Part shown: positions 55,390 through 64,000 of the stretch, piece by piece | Position numbering within the stretch: the first letter of the stretch is position 1 | Layout: each line of letters opens with the position of its first letter | NCBI RefSeq assembly: GCF_047948215.1 | Contig: NC_134455.1 | Coordinates: forward strand, 291,673,647 to 291,737,646 | Length of the DNA: 64,000 nt | Reading direction: 5' to 3' | Source of the DNA: Lycorma delicatula | Lineage: Eukaryota; Arthropoda; Insecta; Hemiptera; Fulgoridae | The notes under the pieces: model-generated | What the model saw: only the letters and a program-made list of their open reading frames with translations | Database searches by the model: none | What the model was told of the DNA's origin: nothing | Made by a program: the position numbers and the translations under genes

Positions 55390-57491
55390 CTAAAACATAT
55401 TTATTACACATTCACAATCTATAATAATCAATTCATTACATAATACATTAATGAGAAAAATTAATGAAAAGAAAACAGTGTGTAGTAGGTAAATATTGTC
55501 TACTTTTTAAATTCCACAATATTTTTTAATCGAGACTAATTATAAAGTTGTAAAGAATAAATAATCTAAGAACAATAAAACCTTAAATTTTCATTTTAGA
55601 TTTAAATTAAATTATTCTTTTACATTGCTATAATTGTCATTTCTAGGCACGTCCCGGGTAGGGTTTGTAGGTGTTTGTCCTTCTGTTGTATTAACTCAAC
55701 CACTACAATGCATCTGTATAAAACAAATGTTTACATAAATTAATAAAGACCGATTGAAGTGTTAACATTTTTCCTGGAACAAATTCCTTTTTAATTTATG
55801 TGTGTAAATCTGTGAACCTTTGTGTTTTATTTTATCCTTATTAACAATAGTATGATTATTTTTTTAAACTGGAAACACGAAAATCATTTATTGTTAAATA
55901 AATTATTGTACCATAATCTTTCGTAATATGTCTTCTCTTTAATGTGCATGTATACTATATACAATTGCTATTTACATAAGCTATTGTAATTATGAATGTA
56001 AGTTCGTATATAAAATTTTACGTTACAACTATCGTTCTCAGTCAGTGGGCAGACCAATCGATAATGATAATATAATACGTAATCTTGAAGAATATCATTT
56101 TTCAGATGTTGTATTTTAACTTTTACTCAAAAGCCTACAATAATTCAGCACATTTATTTTCAATTTAAAACCAGAAACAACATTTTTAAAACAATATCGA
56201 CGTAAGTTTATTATATCTACATATAAAATAATTCGTCGTAAGATAATCGTAAATTAACCAGATCGTTTAGTTCACTTTCAGGTCGTCGGATCTACCTTAC
56301 CATTTTTTATTGTAACATTTCCTAATCAAACTTCAACATCTCGTTCTAATTTTACTTATATATTTCTTTACCACCCCCTCCCCACCAAAAAAAATAGTCT
56401 TTCCAAGTAAACGTTTACAGACCGGTTTCTACTATCCCTGCAGATGCGAAGGGATTAGTAATTCAGAGAAACCTATAATAATCTATGAAACAGATCAAAC
56501 GTTGATCTTTTAATGGTATATCAGTTATTTTTCATTGAATCGAGTACATACTTTGGAAAAGTTCTCTCGTCTATATTTTGTTATATTTGTATATGAAGAG
56601 TTATATGGCAAATCTTAAATAACTTTTCAACTACTAAATATAGAAAAATGAAATTTACCCAATGATTCCCTCTTAAAGCGATCTCTTTTTTAGACCTTTT
56701 ATTTAAATTTTTTTTTTAAATCGGTGTTTATATTACCCTTATCAATATTAAAATGATCAATTTATTTAAATTATGAAATGCATTTATCATTAAATAAATT
56801 GTGTCTGTGTAATTTGTTATAGTATGTCTTGACCAAAGAAAAGCAACTCAAAAGTTTTAAATAAAAAAAATAAGAAAAATTTTATAAGAATTAAAATATA
56901 TAAATTTTTACTTAAAATATTGCTATGAAATTTGTAACGAGAATGATTGCCATTATATATTATTCACAGATAGTTTTAAAACTGATCTAAACTAATCTTA
57001 ACTAACCGGTCAATTACTACTGACTGGTTAATTAAGATTACGATCTTAAGTAAGATTACAATTTGAGGACCACTTTAGATCACTTTTGAAATTGTAGAGA
57101 AAAATATTAAATTTACGCTGTTTTGGTTATGGTCATCGTAATTTGAAGTTTTTTTTGCAAAAAAAGTTTACAAAAATTCAATTTTTGATTTTTTAAATAA
57201 AAATAAACTAAATAAATAATTAAAATAAAAATGAAAAATGTAATCCACTTTTATTAACGATGTGTTTTTAAAAAAGATGAAATTTTTTTTATTATGGATA
57301 GGCTAATAAGTATAAAAACATTTTTTGCTCGTACACTACAAACAAGGAATTTTAATTTAGAATTTAATTTAAAGAGTTATTTCATTTTGGAAAACAATGA
57401 AAAACAAGTAGTCAAAATAGTACAAAAATATTTTTGTATAAAAAAAAGAAACCTTATTAAAGATTTCAGGAAAACACATAAAACTAAATAT
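55390..57491. other. A+T-rich sequence, nothing recognised
   Basis: No coding motif is recognised. The only notable structure is the hairpin at 56994-57039. The frame at 57294-57512 ends inside family C copy 4 and is low complexity. Confidence 0.4.
56994..57039. repeat. Hairpin with 19-base arms
   Basis: AATCTTAACTAACCGGTCA (56994-57012) pairs with TGACTGGTTAATTAAGATT (57021-57039) at 17 of 19 positions around ATTACTAC. No element boundary or function can be assigned. Confidence 0.5.
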
Positions 57492-58074
57492 TCTGATGTG
57501 GACACCACATGACTTCCTTGTACTCCTATTAAATTTAACACATTTTTTAAACTTCATAAAATTTTATTTAGCTAATAACTTCTGATTTTTTCATATTTGT
57601 TTTTTATTGTTATTATTGAATTATTATTTATTATAATTTTTTTTACAATCTGAGGTTAATAATTATTAATAAATCAATATATTTAAATTAAAAAAAAAAG
57701 TTAAAAAAAGGAAATGAAGTCGGATTCGAACCGATGTAATCGATTCCCCTTGTAAGATCCAATTATTTCTTTAATTAAAGTTTTGTTTACTATAACTCTT
57801 CAACCAACGAAAATAAGTACCGCTTATGATATATTGTTGAAAACTCTCAATGAGGTCTTGTTACTGCAGTTAAAAAAAGGCTTAAATCCAAAAGTTCAAC
57901 ATCCTACGGCTAATTGTTTTTTAGTTATGGGAGATACATGCGTAGGTACAAACGTCACGCCGAAAATAGTCAAAATGGATTCAGGGACGGTCAAAATGAA
58001 TATTTCCGTTGAAATCTGAAAACCTAAATTTTCGCGATTACAATACTTCCTTCCTTTTCTTTGTACAAGGAAGT
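57492..58074 (-). mobile_element. Family C element (copy 4)
   Basis: In reverse complement it runs from ACTTCCTTGTACAAAG (58074 downward), with ATTGTAATCGCGAAAATTT, GGAAATATTCATTTTGACCG, AATCCATTTTGACTATTTTC and GGCGTGACGTTTG. GAGAGTTTTCAACAATATAT follows, then a B-box-like GGTTCGAATCC (57722-57732) and the right-end cap GTCATGTGGTGTCCACATCA at 57494-57513. It is the only copy in reverse orientation and the one whose B-box-like word matches the tRNA consensus exactly. The short open frames at 57783-58117 on both strands lie within it and are not genes. Confidence 0.82.
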
Positions 58075-59079
58075 AAAAATACATAAAAACAGAATATTCA
58101 ATGAAAAAAAAATTCACGCTAGAAAAATAAAACCTATCTTAAAATAAAAACTAACGTACACAAAGAAAAACATGAACTAATCATAGCCCTAAATCCAAGT
58201 TTACTGACAGTAATTTTATCCTTGCCAGTAATTTTATATTGATATACCTTTCAAATTTGTTATTTTATTTCAGATTGTCTTTAATCTTTATTATCATGCA
58301 TATATTCAAAATTAAAAGTTTATCAGAATTTAAAAAAAAAAACTGTTGAACAGTTCTATACAAGAAGAATGAATTTTCGTATCTACGCTCTAACTATTTT
58401 GCAGTAAAGCACTGATTTTCAGAGTACAATGCACTACGTAAGTTCGATTTACGAGTAAACCTTTCACAGAAGTATCAAGTTTTAACCCACTCACTAATTA
58501 GACTCACCGCATAAGCGCTAGGAAAAATACATCACTACATGTCAACATAACATCAAATTGAGGTTATGATGTCTGTTGTCTGCTCCAGAAAATTTTTTCT
58601 GGCCTAGGCCTTTTCAAGGCCATGGTTAAATTTTTCTGTAAAATAAAAGAACCGAAAAAAAAATCAAATATAATAGCTGGCAGTATCTTAATCTGCTTCT
58701 ACACTTTATCACATTCAAGAATATGGTACACGACTTTTAAGCACATTTTGCTTAAAACCGTATTCGGTTAACCGAATAAATAATAAAATGTTAATACAGA
58801 TAATATTTTTTAGTATTATTAGATAACTTAATAAAATGTCTGCTTAAAAACACTGTATTGCAATGATGCTTAATTTAAATTTCTTTTTAGATAGAAATAA
58901 ATACCCAATTAGTTTTTACTAATTACCTTCTCTTTCGTCCTTCCAGCATTTTTTTTTGGACAGATTTTGAAATCAAAGAGCCCTTGCTTTCCTCCATCTT
59001 CTGATAACTACTGAAAAAACAACTAAACCATTTTCATATTCCTTCCACTGACTAAACTACAAAAGGGAACCAACTAGGA
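58075..59079. other. A+T-rich sequence, nothing recognised
   Basis: No coding motif is recognised. A short palindrome-rich word GGCCTAGGCCTTTTCAAGGC lies at 58602-58621. Confidence 0.35.
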
Positions 59080-59520
59080 ACGTTCCATGCACACGCAGAG
59101 TACAAAAAAAACTACCTTGCACCAGCACGTCAGGATCGGCACTGTGGGAGCGACAGTACTCTTTTTCCCTCGTAGCCTCGCTTGCAGCTTCCTATGTGCA
59201 CAACAGTCATATACACAACATGCCGCTGGAAATGTGAAGTTCACAGTTTCATACAAAAATTTGTACATCTTTTTCATAAACTGGGGCATGGCTACTGACA
59301 TTAAGTTTAAGGATTGTATATTGTACAAGAATAAAGAGAGAATTAAAAAAAATGACGCATTATATTAAATTTTATCGATATGAAGTGGAAATATAGAGTT
59401 CTGCAATTCCGCAGTGCCTATACGCGAGCCGCCATTGTCCTCATACTTCAAAACGTAAAGAAAATTCACTTTTACATCTCATTCCCAGCATCCGACCGAC
59501 AGTAATTCGAAAACTCTGTA
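59080..59520. other. Locally GC-richer block with overlapping short frames
   Basis: Open frames of 93 codons (59087-59368, plus) and 84 codons (59074-59328, minus) overlap almost completely, so at most one could be coding. Neither has a recognisable domain. The plus frame is Cys- and His-rich near its N-terminus but without a regular zinc-finger spacing. Composition is less A+T rich than the flanks and CpG occurs. It could be a decayed repeat or an unrecognised exon. Confidence 0.2.
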
Positions 59521-62500
59521 AGAATGATTATATCCAATATTTATATCAATACTAAAGTAAAAATGATTCTATTTTTCCAATCGTACCTAATCCATAACCC
59601 AACTCCACTTATAATTCGTTCTGAAAAAATGTTTTACCTTTTCCGATGTGAATAGTTAATGAATTGTATAAAATGATTACTTATAAATATAAGGAATTTA
59701 TTTTCCTAAAATTAACGTTTAATTAAAAATTAGATGTTGTAAAAGTCATGAGGAAAGACACAGTCAATATCAATAAAGTTGAAACCTCATTTGTACATAA
59801 GTATATATTATTATATTTCTTAACTTTATTTTATCATAAGTGTATTGCCAGTGCAGGAATGAAATTATTGGTATTTTTTAGTCAACAGTAACTATTTTAT
59901 GACTTATAAAAGAGAAAGAGTTAACGATACAATTACTTATAACATCGAAAACTGATGTTCATGGTCATACAATAAATCCATAAAACAATTTTGTCCTTGA
60001 CTAATCCATTAACTTCTCCATCCATAAAACCTTTATTGACAAAACAATAATTTTAATATTCAGTACTTTGTTCTTCTTTATACTTCAAAGCCGTATGATT
60101 AATTTCGTTAATTGTCTATCAACGATTTTTATTTTTTAACGTATAATATATTTTTAGATGTAAAAACAATATTTTTTTTTTTTTTTTAAGAAAGAATAAT
60201 ATAATTTATTTTTAATTAACTATAATTATTTTTTAACCAAATAATTTATACAACTTACCTTTTTACAGATAAACATAATTAGGATAAAGTTTATTGTTTT
60301 CCAAAGTTGAATTATTAATAAACAGCATTAGTTTATCTCATCAATCTAAATTGTTTTTAAATCTATTACTGAGTTTCAAGCAGGTGGAAAATATTCTGAA
60401 AATGAGAGATTAAACAATGCTCTCTTTTTTTAATTTGCGGTTTTAGTTTATAAAAATTATTTCATTTTGTTAAAATCACAAATTTTAAAATAAAAAATTA
60501 CCATCAATTTGTTTGTTTAAAAATTTTGTTTTCACTATTTTTTCGGAAACTAATCAAACCAGTAAAAAAATAATATATACCTTTAATTTAGTTCTAGCAT
60601 TTTAAAACAAAAGGGAAAAAGAGAGCCCAGCTTTTCTTTTATTTTGCAACTGTATTTTATTTTGTGCTTTGATAAATTAAAAACCCTAACAAATGTAAAT
60701 TATGTTAACGAAATAAAATTTAAAAAAATACCGTCACACGTATATTTTTAGTTGATTGTGATATAGCTTGTGTTTTATAACTTGTGCATTCATTTAAAAC
60801 TCAGAACTTCCAACTGTAATAAAGTGAAATATAAAAGTAAATCTAGACTCATCAATGTTAGGCTACGTTAAAATTTACGTAATTGTAAAGGAAATTTGTT
60901 ACATGGAAATCATTGAAATTTACTCTGTTAATGATATAAATATATTTTGGGAGTGCTTTCAAAAAAAAAAATAATTATTTTCTAGAATTAAATTATTTTT
61001 CTTTTAAATTAAAATTAATTGACCTTTTTAACTTTTAAATTCCTGTTATCAAAAAAATATTCAGTGTTTTCTATTTCTTCAGTTTAATTTTTATTATAGA
61101 TGAATTAACACTTATTACTAAGTACCCTCTTATTTACTAAGAGGTACAATCTCTTGAAAGCAGGAATATAAAACAAAATTTGATTTATTTGTGGAAAACT
61201 AATCACATTTTTATCATAAAATTTATATTCTTGTTTTTATTAATTTTCATTTGTTAGTTCAGGTCCCTGACAAAATTAATCGGAACCAGTTATACCGGAG
61301 ACTTTCGGATGATTGTATGATTTAAACGTAGATTATATTCGTAGTTGACATATTAAAAATCCTCTACAACGTTTTTATTTGATACAGGAGCAAAAACTCA
61401 TATTATACAGAACAGTTTAATTAAAGCTAGACACATGACAGACTACGATGTTATTTAGTTCATAAGTTATTATACCTAAAGTACATTCTGTACATTCTGT
61501 TTTTCTCATCGATTGTAAATGAAATTAACTTTGGTAAAAACATATTCCGATATAATTTCACTTCTTTACAACTGACTATTGGTGAATGATGCACTGTTTT
61601 CTATCAGAGTACGGTAAATTATTTTCGTCGCTTTTCACTATATATCTACAATTTATTATTGTAGCTCTGAGATATGTTAAGTAATTTAGATACAAGAGAC
61701 AATAAATTAATTACTACGAGGGTAATGCTTTTAAGTGTAAATGTAGGAATAAATTATCACCTGAACTTTAACTATCACCTGGACTTTGCATGCTGTTGAG
61801 TAGTGAAGAAGCTAAAAAGAAACTACTTCCTTCATGATAAGTGACAAAGTGACAGCATATCATTCCTGGAGAGGAAATATAATATCACGTTATCTGTAGT
61901 GACATGTCTGTTCTCCATATTTCCTACACTTTCAGCAAAAATATTAAAAATTTAGTTTTGCATAAATTTTATCAACATCTTCTAAGTGTATTTTGAATTT
62001 GTGCTTTCAATCTTATTATATTGTTTTGGAATACGTTTTTCTAAACAAGCAGCTGCCACAAAATTCATACTATAGTAAGTAGGAGAGCAGAGTGGATATG
62101 TGTTGTCCTTTCTTCTCTAAAACTATTCAATCTTAATAAATAAATGTCATGTATTATTGAAGTATTGTTAAGTACAATCTTTTAATGTCAGCAGTAATAA
62201 TTTTTTTGTTTAGATTAATTCACTTAATTAATTCTGTACATATTTGCGCAACCGGATGGAAAAAATATAACGGCCGAGTATGATTTTATTTATGATAGCA
62301 ATATGGAATAAGTACTGACAGCGCATCAATATAAATACAAATAGGTCATTAACGGAATAAAGAAACAGAATAAAAAATTGAGATCGATAATATAAATAAG
62401 CGTAATAATACTAATACTGCGTAGTTTAGAAAGATAATAAGGATAATATATATTTACATCAGGTTACTTGAAAAAATATGATAGCTCAGGGTGATGTTTC

Positions 62501-64000
62501 TAACCCTAGTGACATTAGAAAACGGAAGACCGAACGAGGGTAAAAAGTAAAAGCTGGGAAGTGAGACTAGTTTCTTATTGTAGGGTGTAGCGTAACGTAT
62601 ATGTAGATATTATTTTCAATTTTCAAGGTTGGAAAACTTTTGTAGAGAGAAATTTAAAATCTTTGAACGTGATTGAATATATTTTGCATAGATTATTTTA
62701 TCCATTTTTTCCCCTAGTATATTATTAAAATTTGTTATTGAAGGGATAAAAGTGGTAGCGTTCATACTTGTACTGTAGGTCATCTAAAATTAGCTATTAG
62801 CTAGCATATGGAAAGTTTATGAGTACTCCATTCTAATCGCTAGTAATTTTAGCAATAAAACAACAGATATATTGTGTAAGAAATGCTGTAACAAAATTCT
62901 ATGATATTCAAACAATATCAAAATGAATAGTTTAATACTGTTTTATTATATTTTTATAAAATTGATTAAATAAAATCTATACCACGTTTTAATTAATTAG
63001 AAACATGCAGGAATAGTAAACTTAATCACCTAAATTATAGAATCTGATTTAGTTCAATATTGTAGTTTAATTTTAGCTTAATTAAAATTCGTATTCTTTA
63101 ATTAAAATGAAATAATTTTCGTTTTAATTAAACTTATCATTTACTTACGTTTGATGTGAAATATTTTATTGAAACTTCAATCAGTGAATTTAACTTAGAT
63201 CTTAGCACCCGATGTTATTTGTATTTGGGAATTATATCTCTTCTGCATCACACTATCTTCATAATAATTTTACGAAGAAACACCTACGGATTTCGATCCT
63301 GTTATATTTACTTACGTAAATATAATGCAAGAATTGAATTATATAGAATGCAACAGAATGCAAGTTAATCTTTCTACATCCAATTTCAAACAAAGTGAAT
63401 AGTTGTTGGAAATTTACTTAAAATATACTAAGAAAAAAATGTATGAAATTTTTATTTTTTTTAATTTTATTTATTCTGAAGCGGATAAAAATGATATATT
63501 AAAGACAAACCTGGCATAGGATAACTAACAGACCAATGATTCATATTAATTATCTCACTGTAAAGATTCATTTTATTTTTTTACAACTGCAGTTATTATT
63601 ATACCAATCTATGAAATGGCACCACGGAGACAGAGGCGCTCTTTAGCTGATATCTTTTCCGCAAATTACTCTCGTGGGTGTTTTTCAGCTTAGTGTCACT
63701 TACTTTTGAAGTTACAACATTTAAACGTAATACTTTTTTCCATAAATTTTCTTAAATTTCATTATATTCGAACATAGTGTTTCACTATTAAATAAAATAT
63801 TCTCTTATATTAATATTCTAACTAAAAGTACTTAATAAAATTATACTATATTCATTTAGTACGATACTGAATAAGTTTTGTTTTAACTGCGTAGTTAAAA
63901 TGGTGTACATACGTTAACAAATAAAAAATATATAACAGAAACATTTTAAAAAGAACTTATATTAAATGCACTAAAAAGTAGAAAATAAAAAATATGTAAA
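59521..64000. other. A+T-rich sequence, nothing recognised
   Basis: About 4.5 kb without readable transposon, RT, tRNA-like or exon-like sequence. A poly-T run lies near 60172-60187. The 70-codon frame at 63156-63368 has no recognisable domain. Confidence 0.4.

Noticed and set aside
57783..58117. Open frames of 78 (plus) and 73 (minus) codons
   Set aside because: Both lie inside family C copy 4, which is non-coding in all four copies; the frames are not conserved among copies.
62245..62280. CAACCGGATGGAAAAAAT, similar to a word in family B
   Set aside because: It is a single short word without any of the other ordered family B blocks.
1..64000. CRISPR arrays, bacterial operons, Shine-Dalgarno sites and rho-independent terminators
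   Set aside because: The content is that of an insect-type nuclear genome; no regularly spaced direct repeats and no prokaryotic gene organisation are present.
1..64000. Endogenous viral elements
   Set aside because: Apart from the solo LTR at 19883-20330, which has no coding region, no capsid, polymerase or envelope-like sequence was recognised.

Overview
This is a gene-poor, strongly A+T-rich (about 70 % by eye) eukaryotic window. Its recognisable content is almost entirely mobile-element remains of insect type: Tc1/mariner-superfamily transposases, a hAT element, R1/Jockey/RTE-group LINE fragments, tRNA-derived SINEs, a solo LTR and several MITE-like fold-back families. I infer an arthropod, most likely an insect and perhaps a hemipteran with a large genome. 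That inference rests only on my familiarity with the repeat families, so it is weak. I found no convincing host protein-coding exon, no true tRNA or rRNA gene, no CRISPR array and no bacterial-style operon.

Layout. From 0 to 10.6 kb there is an A-skewed block, a frameshifted transposase relic (3.55-4.34 kb, +), two tails of a dispersed repeat, a hAT element with terminal inverted repeats (5.94-7.41 kb), a decayed copy of an arthropod repeat-borne protein (9.28-10.13 kb, -) and a second dispersed repeat. From 10.7 to 18.1 kb there are three tRNA-derived SINE-like units and an internally deleted R1-type LINE (11.94-13.19 kb, -). That LINE is flanked on both sides by decayed minus-strand coding sequence I could not name. 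From 18.7 to 20.3 kb a transposase relic has a clean 448-bp solo LTR inserted at its 3' end, with a 5-bp target-site duplication.

From 21.3 to 25.4 kb there are two LINE 3' pieces, one sitting inside (TA)n and one containing striking inverted duplications. At 27.87-29.21 kb lies the best-preserved element, a 1,336-bp TA-flanked transposon. Its transposase has the DD41D-type catalytic spacing, but the third acidic residue is Asn and there are two frameshifts. Four copies of one fold-back family (called family C here) lie at 32.2, 46.3, 50.4 and 57.5 kb. The first carries a nested 524-bp MITE with roughly 90-bp inverted ends. A second LINE relic lies at 34.45-35.33 kb (-), an isolated 40-bp-arm hairpin at 37.55 kb and a 287-bp long-TIR MITE at 43.6 kb. 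Two 3' ends of one Jockey-type LINE lie at 44.3 and 54.7 kb (+), and a mariner DD34D relic at 53.6-54.5 kb (-). The last 6 kb show almost nothing recognisable.

These pieces do not work together as a pathway. The window reads as a stratified TE graveyard in which nesting (LTR in transposon, MITE in fold-back element, LINE in an older coding relic) gives relative ages. The candidates for undescribed biology are the small non-autonomous families (family C with its nested MITE, the 287-bp MITE and the 37.5-kb hairpin) and the unnamed coding relic around 11.3-13.6 kb.
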